A stretch of DNA of 64,000 nt from NCBI RefSeq assembly GCF_900162695.1, contig NZ_FUIH01000007.1:124001-188000 (forward strand), given 5' to 3'. The notes below the pieces were generated by a model that did no database searches, had not been told where the DNA came from, and saw nothing but the letters and a program-made list of their open reading frames with translations. This document shows positions 35,143-44,673 of this stretch, piece after piece; within the stretch, counting starts at the first letter, position 1; every line of letters begins with the position of its first letter. Both the position numbers and the translations under genes were made by a program. The DNA comes from Virgibacillus siamensis (GTDB lineage Bacteria > Bacillota > Bacilli > Bacillales > Amphibacillaceae).

Positions 35143-36912
35143 TTCGTTTTTCTCCGAATTTCTTTTGATTAATTGAAGTCCATAGCGGCCTTTAATCCTT
35201 TTAATTACATTTAAGGATAAATGTGGAACTAGCAGGTTAAACCGAATAGGCTTTAATGGGTATTTTCCATTAAATGGATAATTAATCTTATGATCGCACC
35301 TTGGATCTCCACGTTTTCATGGCGGTGGACCCTCCCATGTCTCTCGGCGTCTATGCGCGCAAATTCCTTCGTTCGACCTGACCATGGTGGATGCCGGAAA
35401 TGCTCCTTAGGTGGGTCTATGCCCTAACGGATGAAATACTGACCGGCTAATCCGTGCTTCAATTGTCAAAAGGTGGTTCAAAACGATAGCTGTACGTCTT
35501 GTTAAGCTACTTCCTGTAATGTCGAAATCATGGGAATATCACGTATCATGCGCTCTTCACTGAATGTACACTTCCGTGTACCTAATACATAAAAGATCTT
35601 GATGAGTTTACGGCTTAATGCGATAAACGACTGTTTTCCTGTCAGCGGATTATCGGATCGACGACGATAATAATGATGCAACTGCTTAAAACCTTCATTA
35701 TGCAGGGATAATGGGCGTGCGACTTGATACAGTAAGCTTCGCAGCCTTTTTCGTCCTCGCTTAGTGATGGTTGTTTGGCCTTTGAACAGGCCTGACTGAT
35801 TCATCTTAAGATTGAGTCCCTTTAATTTAATGATTTGGCGTGGATCCTGATAATTCGATAAATCACCAACTTCAGCGAAAAAACCGGCCACTGTTATGGC
35901 ACTTACGCCTTTAATCGCTATCATCTGATCAGCTCCAGGGATATGAAGAACAAATTCTTCCAATTGTGCTTCAAGAGCGATAAGACGTTCTTCAAAAGCC
36001 TTATACTGATCAATCAAATAACGAATTTCTTGACGTGCCATACGTAATCCCACTGTGAGGCCAATACTATCTTTGGCCGCCTGTTTCAAATCCCGAATGC
36101 GTTTGATACCCACACCACGTTTGGCAGCCTTTTTGACTTCAAGAAGTAAATCTTCTTCCGACGTTTTACGGATATCTTCCGGCAAATAGCCCTTTTCCAA
36201 TAGATAAAAAGCAGCCTTTCCGGTCCAATCTTTAAAGACATTAAGAAACTCCGGGAAATATCGATCCAGCGCATTGTGCATTTGGGCTTTGATCGAGGAC
36301 ATATCCTCCTGGATAATGTCATAGAGTTTCATGCCTTCACGTAATTCGGCGTACACATCCTCTGGTAATGTAGGTTCATGAAAACGGCCATCTCGCACGA
36401 TCTGAGCGATGACTTTCGCATCTTTTGTATCATTTTTCGTAGGTGAATCATCATCCATTTCCTTGAACCGTTTCACCTTCATCGGATTGACGACAACTGC
36501 GCGGATGCTTTTAGCCTTCATGTGATAAGCTAAGTTGAGCCAGTAATGGCCGGTTGGTTCCATCCCAATAATGATATTGGGACGGCTGTACTTTTCAGAC
36601 AGGCTGCCAGCCCAATCCACAAGATCTGAGAATCCCTGCAGCGAATTGGTGAATACCAGCCGTTTGGCAAGGTCCCGGCCCCGATCATCTATCGCTCGAG
36701 CTACATGTTACGTTTGGCTACATCAACCCCGATAATTAATGTTTGTTCATTGATTTGCGCTAATCGATTATTTTGTGTAAAATCCATTGTAGAAGTCCTC
36801 CTTCGGTACTAAATTCGAGGTCACCGCGATGACACTCTCTATCGTACCAAGGGGACTTTTTTTATGCATTTGTCATTTTCTCCGATTTCCCCTCAAATTT
36901 TTTCATTACAGG
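35143..36912 (-). mobile_element. IS110-family element, copy C
   Basis: The word AATGCTTC occurs at both sides (35138-35145 and 36911-36918), which may mark the insertion site. The element holds a frameshifted transposase and about 360 bp of noncoding DNA downstream of it, including the GC-rich 35280-35420 stretch. Boundaries are approximate. Confidence 0.6.
35502..36787 (-). pseudogene. IS110-family transposase, frameshifted (copy C)
   Basis: Start ATG 36787 follows GGAGGACTTCTAC on the minus strand. TLIIGVDVAKRN is followed by a one-base loss near 36705; the frame then gives HVARAIDDRGRDLAKRLVF and joins the long frame to 35502. DEDD residues are visible in VDVAK, GMEPTGHYW and NDTKDAKVIAQ. 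The C-terminus has KGVSAITVAGFFAEVG and the serine region KRGRKRLRSL. Different lineage from copies A/B and D. Confidence 0.85.
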
Positions 36913-36913
36913 A

Positions 36914-37327
36914 ATGCTTCTTATTTTTATATTATTTCCTTCTGACTTGTTTGCAAATGTGTATCAATCAAACTTTGCAAGAGGTATTTATTCGTTAGAA
37001 TTCAATGAGGGTGGTAGCAAATGTCAATATGATACAAATGATGCAGGTGTTCTAGTTGGAAAATGTACGCTTTCTTTTATGAATCATGGTAAACAACCAT
37101 TGGCGTTTCAAGTTTCACTGGATCAAAAATTTGACAATGAGGATTTTAATGTTACGGAGATGATTGATTTGAATGGACGACAATTTGAAATTGATCCACG
37201 TGAACAGAAAACATTTGAGGTTATGTTCCGGCAATCTCTTGAATCAAAAGGATATCAGGCTGCAAATGGAACAGTTGATTTGTTTGATGTAAAAATCATT
37301 GGAGAAGAACGTACAAGGGAACTGTGA
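36914..37327 (+). CDS. Secreted protein, 5' end probably lost
   Basis: 137 residues. The frame begins with a hydrophobic run (LLIFILFPSDLFANV) that looks like the end of a signal peptide with cleavage after ...LFA, but the basic N-terminus and a ribosome binding site are missing where IS110 copy C is inserted. The mature part has one Cys pair (SKCQYDTN...VGKCTLSF) and beta-strand character. Not recognised; probably not expressed. Confidence 0.55.
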   Translation: MLLIFILFPSDLFANVYQSNFARGIYSLEFNEGGSKCQYDTNDAGVLVGKCTLSFMNHGKQPLAFQVSLDQKFDNEDFNVTEMIDLNGRQFEIDPREQKTFEVMFRQSLESKGYQAANGTVDLFDVKIIGEERTREL

Positions 37328-37397
37328 TTTGTTTTCAAAAATATAGAAGGTAGCAAACCGGAATATATGCTAATATAATGTTTGCTTGTTCTGTTAA

Positions 37398-38997
37398 AGA
37401 CCAGCTATAAAAAGTCAAGCATTATTTGAAAATAATTTTTCTGTAATTCTTTTATGCTTCACCAGAAAAATTTGCATGACAAATAAACCACCTACTTGGT
37501 GATTAAAAATTTAAGATATGACATTGTTTTTTGTCATTGAGCTCGAGGTTGATAGGGTTTCCCATCTCTCAAAATCGCAAAAATAATGTGTGTTAATTTC
37601 CTTGCGACAGCACCTACCGCAGTTCCATGGGCTTTACCTCGACTTCTTAACTTTTGATAATAAAGGGATAATGCAGGATCATTAAAACTAGCCACAAATG
37701 CTGCTTGCCAAATAGCGCGTCTCAGATAAGGGGAGCCGCGTTTTGAGATCTTGGTATGGGAACTGTTAAACTCGCCCGATTGGTTAACGGACGCATCTAA
37801 ACCGGCAAACGCGACTAACTGTCCAGGGCGCTCAAAGCGATTAATGGATCCAATTTCACCTAATATGACAGCAGCTGTTACGTGACTCACTCCAGTAATG
37901 GTCGTTAAAAAATGCTCTTGTCGATTCGAGAGCTCCATCATGGTTTCCTCGATTTGTATTAATTGTTTTTCAAGTAACATGATTTGTTCCAATAAAAGTT
38001 GGATCTGCATCCTAAAAACATCTGAACCGATGGAAACTCCAAAGGTATGTTGTGCATTATCCTTTAATTGTTCTGCTTTACTGCGTGCCCTTGTTTTTCC
38101 ATAACGTCCTTTACTAACAGTGTTGAGTAAGTCAGCAAGTTTATCGGTGTCAATGTTTAGTAGGTCCTCTGGTAATGTATAGTTTAAAAGAACTTCAGTG
38201 GAAGAAACACCGAAAACATCAGAAAAGATCTGTTCATATTCCGGGAATACCTGGTCTAATAAAGCGATGACTTTCCGTTTAACATCGGAGCTTTGGTCAA
38301 CTAAAGTATAACGTAATCGCTCAAGATGCCGAAGTTGAAGTAAATCTTCTTCTATAAAAGGCGTTTCTTTCGGAGAGTCAATTCGAATTACCTGGGCAAT
38401 GAGAAAGGCATCCTTCACATCTGTTTTTGTCTTACGAATATAAAATTTTCGTAAAGCATCGGACTGCATCGGGTTAAAAACGGTAACCTTAAACTCAAGT
38501 TTATGAAGAAAAGAAAAAACAGATAACCAATAATGACCAGTGGCTTCCATACCACAAATGCAATTTTCGGGTGTGGCTTGGTGCTGATTCAGGAATTTAA
38601 GGAGTTTATCACTGCCTGTTTTAGAGTTAGCGAAACGTACTGTTTTTCCAATAGAATTGCCCTTTTCGTTAATGAATCCAGCTTCGTGATGCCGTTTTCC
38701 AATATCAATGCCAAGATAAATCATTATAACACCCCAATACCCCAATGTAGAATTAATCAGAGTGGGAGGAAACCCTCTGTACTTTACAGATACCCAACCT
38801 CGTTCGATATACGACAACTAAGTGTCATCCAGCTTATTCGAATAGGTCTATAAAGAAAGAGGTGTCAGTCTTTTGCACGAAGACAATGCTTCAAGGGCGC
38901 AGAACGACATCCTCTCTCTGATTTAAATCCATTATACCGTGAATGATAGGTATATAGGATTAACACCAGAAAAAATCTGGTTAATAATAATATACGA
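37398..38997 (-). mobile_element. IS110-family element, copy B, inside an array repeat
   Basis: Same element as 21622-23220, with scattered base differences, so not a very recent duplicate. It starts at AGACCAGCTATAAAAAG and ends at ATATACGAGGGCGCGAAAA, where repeat C31 takes over. Confidence 0.85.
37534..38724 (-). CDS. IS110-family DEDD transposase (copy B)
   Basis: 396 residues from ATG 38724. Same motifs as copy A: YLGIDIGKRHH, GMEATGHYW, TKTDVKDAFL, and SKRGSPYLRRAIW. Differences from copy A are scattered substitutions. The frame extends upstream to 38817, but that part is the noncoding end of the IS. Confidence 0.95.
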   Translation of the reverse strand: MIYLGIDIGKRHHEAGFINEKGNSIGKTVRFANSKTGSDKLLKFLNQHQATPENCICGMEATGHYWLSVFSFLHKLEFKVTVFNPMQSDALRKFYIRKTKTDVKDAFLIAQVIRIDSPKETPFIEEDLLQLRHLERLRYTLVDQSSDVKRKVIALLDQVFPEYEQIFSDVFGVSSTEVLLNYTLPEDLLNIDTDKLADLLNTVSKGRYGKTRARSKAEQLKDNAQHTFGVSIGSDVFRMQIQLLLEQIMLLEKQLIQIEETMMELSNRQEHFLTTITGVSHVTAAVILGEIGSINRFERPGQLVAFAGLDASVNQSGEFNSSHTKISKRGSPYLRRAIWQAAFVASFNDPALSLYYQKLRSRGKAHGTAVGAVARKLTHIIFAILRDGKPYQPRAQ

Positions 38998-39018
38998 GGG
39001 CGCGAAAACGGAATAAGT
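38990..39018 (+). repeat. Array repeat C31 (left half, next to IS110 copy B)
   Basis: GAGGGCGCGAAAACGGAATA, AG. Only the left half remains; AAAAATAAAAAAACCG follows. Confidence 0.75.
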
Positions 39019-39057
39019 AAAAATAAAAAAACCGATTTTCTAAAGGCAGAGAATCGG

Positions 39058-39663
39058 TTATAGTTCTGTTGGTGAATCCTTTTGAAACTGATTCCAAAGA
39101 GGCAGGGACCAGTTGGGGAGATCATTTGATTTGAAAGTAATTTTACCATTATTTATTTCTAATACAATTTCTCCATCATCTTTACTGTTGTCGATTGCAA
39201 TTAAATTATCGATAATAGGTGCATATTCATAAAGGTGTTTAAATGAAGTTTTATCTCTTCTGAGAATATCCTCTGTTGGAATATAATGACCGCCATTTTT
39301 TACTCTCATAGCAACTCGTTCGATGTTTTGATTTACGTTGCTGAGTGCAATGTAAAACATCGTCACTTCATAACCTTTTTCTTTGGCCTGGCTTATTTGT
39401 CTAAGTGCATTTTTTCCAGCAAGTGTTGTTTCAATTGAAAAATCCTTACCTTCTTGGATATATTCGTTAACTGATCTAATGACTTCTTTACCCGCAGTTA
39501 CTCTTTTTGACTCAGGGTTTTCCGGATCTATTCTTCTTGCAATAGTATCAGGGTCAATGTTGATATCGACACCAAGTTTGTCAATAATCAAATTGCGGAA
39601 AGTGCTTTTGCCACTGCCATTGTTACCTGCAAACACAAAAAATATTGGTTGGTGAGAATGCAT
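39058..39663 (-). CDS. Zeta-toxin family kinase
   Basis: 201 residues. P-loop FAGNNGSGKST at residues 11-21, then NIDPDTIARRIDPE, SIETTLAGKNALR and GGHYIPTEDILRR, matching zeta toxins and related P-loop kinases (zeta phosphorylates UDP-N-acetylglucosamine and blocks wall synthesis). The basic lid and the substrate-binding Asp/Glu are visible. The start shares one base with the stop of the small gene upstream, a toxin-antitoxin layout. One of very few leftward non-IS genes in the array. Confidence 0.85.
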   Translation of the reverse strand: MHSHQPIFFVFAGNNGSGKSTFRNLIIDKLGVDINIDPDTIARRIDPENPESKRVTAGKEVIRSVNEYIQEGKDFSIETTLAGKNALRQISQAKEKGYEVTMFYIALSNVNQNIERVAMRVKNGGHYIPTEDILRRDKTSFKHLYEYAPIIDNLIAIDNSKDDGEIVLEINNGKITFKSNDLPNWSLPLWNQFQKDSPTEL

Positions 39664-39857
39664 TAAGATTCACCATCTTTATGAAACGGAATAATATTAC
39701 CATTTGGAAATTCCTTTACAAGCTTCCCGTTTTTTTCATATATAATATACGTTTTATTTACTTTGGCATCAATTCTTGCTCGCTCACCGGTCATCTTAGC
39801 CCATTTGTCGATCCAGCCATATTTTCGTTTCGATTCATTGTTTTGCTGTTCTAACAT
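39663..39857 (-). CDS. Small partner of zeta toxin, candidate antitoxin
   Basis: 64 residues from ATG 39857 (AAAGGTGG 9 bases before). Charged; KYGWIDKWAKMTGERARID then a beta-like end YIIYEKNGKLVKEF. Not similar to the classical epsilon antitoxin as far as I can see. Translationally coupled to the toxin gene, so an antitoxin role is inferred. Confidence 0.65.
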   Translation of the reverse strand: MLEQQNNESKRKYGWIDKWAKMTGERARIDAKVNKTYIIYEKNGKLVKEFPNGNIIPFHKDGES

Positions 39858-39878
39858 AAAAACCACCACCTTTCTTAA

Positions 39879-39887
39879 ATTATACCA
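39879..39887 (-). promoter_or_regulatory. Extended -10 promoter for the toxin-antitoxin pair
   Basis: On the minus strand TGGTATAAT is an extended -10 box 21 bases before the antitoxin start. No good -35 box. The pair has its own promoter, unlike most array genes. Confidence 0.5.
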
Positions 39888-40048
39888 GATTACTCATTTA
39901 ATTATAATATTTGCTTTTAACGTAGGGTAACAGAATCCTTACCTTTATGGCATTACTTTATTATATATTTCGATTGTTGAATAAAGGTTGTCAAAATAGA
40001 CCATACTGGAATTAAATTAATTGATTCATAGTATGGGAGTGTGAAAAC

Positions 40049-40891
40049 ATGTTGTTGTCGGAAGCATGGGAAAAGTATCAGTCAGATAAAAGAATTGAAG
40101 GGTATTCTCCTCTTACATTGAAGATGTATGGTTTTCAATGTGGTCTGTTAAAACGTTATTTCGATGATGCCAGAATGAGTGAGTTGACTACAGAAAATCT
40201 GAAACAATACCTTGGCGAAGCTGGAGGACATTTAAAATCATCCAGTTTGGGTCATCGTGTGCGTTTCATAAAGTCATTGTTTAAATGGACACATGAGGAA
40301 GGGTATATTTTAAAGAATCCGGCTGCCAAATTAAAGGAGCCGAAGTTAGGACAGCGAATTCCAAAATTTCTTTCCGAACGTGAAATTGAACACCTTCGAG
40401 AAGGATGCCATACACCGATGGAAAATGCCTTGTTTGAATTTTTTTATTCTACTGGTTGTCGTATTGGGGAGGTTGCGAAATTAAATCGAGATGATATTAA
40501 TTTTGCAGGAAACTCTGTAATTGTGCAAGGGAAAGGGGATAAAGAAAGAGAAGTTTACTTTAATATACGCTGTGGGATATGGTTGAACAGGTATTTAGAG
40601 GAGCGTGACGATGACGAATCCTGTTTGTTTGTCACAGAGCGCAGGCCTAAGAGGCGTATGAGTATAGATACCTTAAGATACATTGTGAGACGTATTTCGA
40701 ATCGTGCTGGAATCACAAAAACGATTCACCCACATCAATTGCGTCACAGTTACGCTACTCATATGGTAGACAACGGTGCACCTCTTGAAGTAATCCAGAG
40801 CCTTCTTGGTCACGAAAAGAGTGAGACAACAAAAATTTATGCTCATCTCAGTGGTAAATTAAGACATGATTTTTACAGCAAGTATTTTTGA
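40049..40891 (+). CDS. Tyrosine recombinase (XerC/D-like) inside the array
   Basis: 280 residues. The N-terminal SAM-like core-binding domain (1-95) is followed by the catalytic domain with all active residues: Arg138 in TGCRIGEV, Lys162/164 in GKGDKE, His229 and Arg232 in HPHQLRHSYATH, His255 in LLGHEKS, and Tyr264 in TKIYAHLS. Length is Xer-like; I do not see the extra integron-integrase patch between motifs II and III. RBS GGGAGTG lies before the ATG. It lies next to the toxin pair in the middle of the repeat array, making it the candidate enzyme for the repeats. Confidence 0.93.
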   Translation: MLLSEAWEKYQSDKRIEGYSPLTLKMYGFQCGLLKRYFDDARMSELTTENLKQYLGEAGGHLKSSSLGHRVRFIKSLFKWTHEEGYILKNPAAKLKEPKLGQRIPKFLSEREIEHLREGCHTPMENALFEFFYSTGCRIGEVAKLNRDDINFAGNSVIVQGKGDKEREVYFNIRCGIWLNRYLEERDDDESCLFVTERRPKRRMSIDTLRYIVRRISNRAGITKTIHPHQLRHSYATHMVDNGAPLEVIQSLLGHEKSETTKIYAHLSGKLRHDFYSKYF

Positions 40892-41213
40892 ATTGGTCTT
40901 AAGATCCCAAAAGGGCCTTAATTGAAAAAAGGTTATATTTTTCGAAAAGATTTAACGGAATTTTGTGTTAAAATTAATATAGTTAGCATTCAAACCCACG
41001 AGCATTATTTGTGTAAGAAGAAAGGATGCTTAATAAATGGCAACTTAATCCTTTATGTTAGACAGTTAAAAAAACGAAGTGAGAGAGAAAATTTTCATTC
41101 TTTGAATTCGCAATGTATTTAAAAACCCAAACTACAATTTTACTATGGATTGGTAGCTTTCTCCTCCTTAGATATGGAATATAAACGAATGTTCTTTAAC
41201 CCAAGAACCTCGA
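40892..41213. other. Intergenic stretch after the recombinase
   Basis: About 320 bp. The short open frame from 40922 has no ribosome binding site and no recognisable content. I see no attachment-like cluster of tandem repeats here; the next array repeat is C32. Confidence 0.4.
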
Positions 41214-41260
41214 TTTGACTATGCGGCAAACGGGCGCGGTAATGGAGCAAAAAACTAGAT
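41214..41260 (+). repeat. Array repeat C32 (left half)
   Basis: TTTGACTATGCGGCAAAC, then GGGCGCGGTAATGGAGCAA. Same leader as C7. Confidence 0.75.
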
Positions 41261-41438
41261 CTTGGGGCAGTTTTCGTTGGACAAGAAAGCACGTTCTTTC
41301 TTTGAGAAAAACATTCTTTCTTTTGTTATGATGGGTGTATCTAGCGCACTTATAATTGGGCTGGAAAAAGACTTCTAACTACTTTTAATAGTTTGTTTGT
41401 CTTATATATAATGTTTAAACTTCTAAGGGGAAACCGTT

Positions 41439-42017
41439 ATGACAAAGAAGAGTAAGCACAGTAAACGCGAAAATCAAAAAAATAAGAATAACTTTCACAA
41501 GCAGATTAAGAATGTATTTGTAGCGGAAGGATTTTATAGCACTTATACGTTCTTTACATTAGGAAAAAAACTTTTCATTTATTCATCGCTTAACAATGAA
41601 CACGTTTTTGAGATAACAGAGTTGCAACATAACCAACAACAATTACGTGAAGACCTATCTATACCTGAGGTTTTGGAAGTAATTCATCGGAAAACTCAAA
41701 ATCAATTGAGGGATTTTCAACAATATTTTCTTCCAAGCATGAAAGTGTTACATGAAGAATTCTGGGATGAAATATGTCATGATCAAGAAGAGTCGCTTTC
41801 TGAAGAGGAGAAGAAGATATTTGATGTTGCCCTGAGGTCAGAAAACGATTTGTTGGATGGAAACGGAGAATTAATAGTAGAACAGCCTCTAACCTATAAC
41901 TATTTCGGGGACCCTGTAGCTTATAGTGAAGATGATCGTCAATGGATTGATTACCATATGTCACAAGGAAATTTTGAAGCAGCATTAAATATTCATAGGG
42001 CTTACTTAAAAGAATAA
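41439..42017 (+). CDS. Hypothetical protein
   Basis: 192 residues: very basic start (TKKSKHSKRENQKNKNN), an N-terminal domain with FYSTYTFFTLGKKLFIYS, an acidic coiled middle, and the C-terminal DRQWIDYHMSQGNFEAALNI. No membrane segment. Not recognised. Ribosome binding site AAGGGGAAA. Between C32 and C33. Confidence 0.6.
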   Translation: MTKKSKHSKRENQKNKNNFHKQIKNVFVAEGFYSTYTFFTLGKKLFIYSSLNNEHVFEITELQHNQQQLREDLSIPEVLEVIHRKTQNQLRDFQQYFLPSMKVLHEEFWDEICHDQEESLSEEEKKIFDVALRSENDLLDGNGELIVEQPLTYNYFGDPVAYSEDDRQWIDYHMSQGNFEAALNIHRAYLKE

Positions 42018-42060
42018 AAATGACAAATTAAACCAGCTTCTTTTGATTATCACAGGCTTA

Positions 42061-42136
42061 AACAATACGATTGGGCGCTTTCACGGAATAAAAATGCGTC
42101 CACTATTGCCATTTTAGGGCCATTTAATTGAATACC
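42061..42136 (+). repeat. Array repeat C33
   Basis: AACAATACGATTGGGCGCTT, TCACGGAATAAAAATGCGTC, TTGCCATTTTAGGGCCA, TTTAATTGAATACC. A full copy, close to consensus. Confidence 0.92.
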
Positions 42137-42259
42137 CCTTGTGCAGTTCTGAAATGATTTTACTTAATAAGTGGACACTATTTAAATAGAAGTACCGTAG
42201 ACATTCCCAAAAAAGAGTGTCTTTTTAACATACTTTAATTCAAAAAATATTGAATAATC

Positions 42260-42279
42260 TATTCTAATAATATAGAATA
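42260..42279 (+). promoter_or_regulatory. Operator-like palindrome before the ArsR-type gene
   Basis: TATTCTA, spacer ATAATA, TAGAATA: a 7-bp perfect inverted repeat ending 17 bases before the start codon. Suits binding by the adjacent HTH regulator. Confidence 0.6.
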
Positions 42280-42296
42280 AAGTGGGAGGCGATTAC

Positions 42297-43343
42297 ATGG
42301 ATTTATTAACGACAGGGATAAATCGAAAGAGGGAAAAATATACCGTTGAGATAAAAAGCTCTCTTTTGTGGGAATCGGCATTAGGGATAGCAGCCATTAC
42401 GAATAAAGAATTAATCAGCACCTTAGATCTTTCTGAAAAGGATCAAGGATTGATAGACCAATCTTTAACTAAAGATATGAAAGAGCACCTTGAGTATGTC
42501 CAAACAAACAATACATGGAAGACCCTTCTACAAATTTTACATCAAAAGGATTTTGAGGATTTAGTTTCGTTTAATAAATATGTAAAGGGTTTATCTTCCA
42601 AAGAATTAAAGGGAGTTGCAATTCCCTTTCTAGGCAAAGACGCAGAAGTGTTCAGAAATAAGCTATTAAATGGATCAGCAGAAGCACTTAAAGAACTACA
42701 ATACATAACAAAAGATCACACTTTTCTTTCGACATACCTAGAATTTATTTATAAAGTACCTATTGAAACATTGAAGACTCACTTGATTGCAGTGATGTCT
42801 GGTTGGTTTAAAGCAATTATAGAGCCTCATAAGGAAAAATTGGAATCTATACTTTTGAGGGATAAAACTTTGAAAGAAAAGATGCTCGATAATTTTGAAC
42901 CAGATCAGTTTGTAGAATGGGCAACAGACGGTGTGCAATATGCCCCAGAACCAAGTGTCCACAAGGTTTTACTTATCCCCCATTATATTTATCGTCCTTG
43001 GAATGTTGAAGCTGACTTGGAAGGCGTAAAAGTTTTTTATTATGCCGTAGCAAATGAGAGCATCACGGAAGAAGGGAAATTTGTACCCAATAAACTTTTG
43101 GTACAAAGGTTTAAAGCGTTGGCAGATGAGACTCGTTTAAAAATCTTAAAAATGACCAAAGAAAATAATGTAACTCTCCAAGAATTAACAATTGAGTTGG
43201 AGTTGGGAAAAACAACCGTTCATCATCATTTAAAAATCTTAAAGTCCGCAAGGTTAGTTTCGCAGAGTTCGAATGGATACGGCATAGTTGATAAAGCGAT
43301 AGAGAGTCTGCCAACAGAACTAAAACTTTACCTAGAAAGTTAA
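42297..43343 (+). CDS. ArsR-type HTH regulator with large N-terminal domain
   Basis: About 348 residues from ATG 42297 (GGGAGG 8 bases before). The N-terminal about 250 residues are a DUF5937-like helical domain. The C-terminal winged helix is clear: RFKALADETRLKILKM, then LTIELELGKTTVHHHLKILKSA. It probably represses the efflux gene that starts 18 bp after its stop. The ligand is unknown. Confidence 0.85.
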   Translation: MDLLTTGINRKREKYTVEIKSSLLWESALGIAAITNKELISTLDLSEKDQGLIDQSLTKDMKEHLEYVQTNNTWKTLLQILHQKDFEDLVSFNKYVKGLSSKELKGVAIPFLGKDAEVFRNKLLNGSAEALKELQYITKDHTFLSTYLEFIYKVPIETLKTHLIAVMSGWFKAIIEPHKEKLESILLRDKTLKEKMLDNFEPDQFVEWATDGVQYAPEPSVHKVLLIPHYIYRPWNVEADLEGVKVFYYAVANESITEEGKFVPNKLLVQRFKALADETRLKILKMTKENNVTLQELTIELELGKTTVHHHLKILKSARLVSQSSNGYGIVDKAIESLPTELKLYLES

Positions 43344-43361
43344 TAAAAAGGGGGAGGCTTT

Positions 43362-44594
43362 ATGGGAGTCCCAGCTGCACATGGTGAATCAAAGAAGAAA
43401 GTGCCTGAGTTTAAAAAGAATTATGCTGTATTTAGATTTATTGGTGGAAACTTAATTTCTTTTTTCGGAGATCAAATATACTTAATTGCTTTACCTCTTA
43501 TTGTGTTGGCTCTAACTGGTTCACCATTAAGTATGGGGATTGTAGCAGCATTAGAGAGGCTTCCAATTTTAATTCAACCGTTTACAGGTGTATTGGCAGA
43601 TAATTTTAACCGCAAAAAAATTTTATTGGTTTGTGACTTGGCTAGGTTTTTGATAATCGGTACTTTAGGAATATTATACATAATGGATAACTTACATATA
43701 TGGGGAATTTATGTAGCTGCTTTCATCGTCGGTATCTTAACCCAAGTGTATAATACATCCCAATTTGCATCTGTACCTAGACTGGTGCAGAAAAAGGATT
43801 TACAATTGGTAAACTCGATTAATACAGGGATATTTCAAACAGCTGTATTTATTGCCCCCGGGTTAGGTGGAATTCTGATTAGCGTTTTTAATCCTGGAAT
43901 AGGATTAATTATAAACAGTCTTTCTTTCTTGATCGGGTATTTGGTTATATTGAGTCTTAACATAGATAGTGACTTACAAAAGGAAAAAATTAGTGTTTCA
44001 AAAGTATTTACTGATATCAAAGAAAGTTTTATCTTTGTCATTCACCAGAAACCTATATTATACACAAATCTGGCTATGCTTTTTTCAATATTTGGAACCA
44101 CGCTTTTTTTAACAATGCTGGTCATTCATTTAAAATCTACAGTAGGCTTAGATGCTGTTCGTATAGGATATTTACTTTCTATTGGTGGTGTAGCTGCAAT
44201 TGTTGGTGCACTACTGACAAACGTACTTAAAAGATATTATTCGTACAGAAGAATTTTATTTTTTGCTGGTGTTGTAGGGGGCGGATCAATTATAGCTTTT
44301 GGATTACACGATGACTTTATTTGGTTAGTAATAATGAATGCATTAGGAACAATAAGTGCAGCCATTATGAGTCCTTGTGTTGTAACCATAAGACAAAAGC
44401 TTAGCCCTGATCGTTTATTAGGGCGTGTACAAGCAACGAGTCGCTTTATGACATGGATTTTAATGCCTATTTCTGCGTTAGTTGCTGGGATCATAGGTGA
44501 ATACTTCGGTACTACCTTAACTTTAATAATAGGGGGAACAATTGCTTTATTTGCTTCTTTTATTTATTTACATCCTTCTCTAAATGAAGCATAA
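43362..44594 (+). CDS. MFS efflux transporter
   Basis: 410 residues with 12 predicted membrane helices. The MFS signature loop between helices 2 and 3 is GVLADNFNRKKILLVCD. Resembles the macrolide/enterobactin exporter subgroup (N-terminus NYAVFRFIGGNLISFFGDQ). It shares an operon with the regulator upstream, so drug-responsive efflux is likely; the drug cannot be told. Confidence 0.88.
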   Translation: MGVPAAHGESKKKVPEFKKNYAVFRFIGGNLISFFGDQIYLIALPLIVLALTGSPLSMGIVAALERLPILIQPFTGVLADNFNRKKILLVCDLARFLIIGTLGILYIMDNLHIWGIYVAAFIVGILTQVYNTSQFASVPRLVQKKDLQLVNSINTGIFQTAVFIAPGLGGILISVFNPGIGLIINSLSFLIGYLVILSLNIDSDLQKEKISVSKVFTDIKESFIFVIHQKPILYTNLAMLFSIFGTTLFLTMLVIHLKSTVGLDAVRIGYLLSIGGVAAIVGALLTNVLKRYYSYRRILFFAGVVGGGSIIAFGLHDDFIWLVIMNALGTISAAIMSPCVVTIRQKLSPDRLLGRVQATSRFMTWILMPISALVAGIIGEYFGTTLTLIIGGTIALFASFIYLHPSLNEA

Positions 44595-44645
44595 AAAGCG
44601 CGCAAATCTGGAATAAGAAATGGATATTCGCCTATGTTAGAATAG
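44592..44645 (+). repeat. Array repeat C34
   Basis: TAAAAAGCGCGCAAATCTGG, AATAAG, ATTCGCC, TTAGAATAGG. It starts at the stop codon of the transporter gene. Confidence 0.75.
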
Positions 44646-44673
44646 GTCTAACTTATTTATTGGAGGATGAACC

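Noticed and set aside
40922..41122. Open frame of 66 residues after the recombinase
   Set aside because: No ribosome binding site, no family or membrane pattern, unusual composition.
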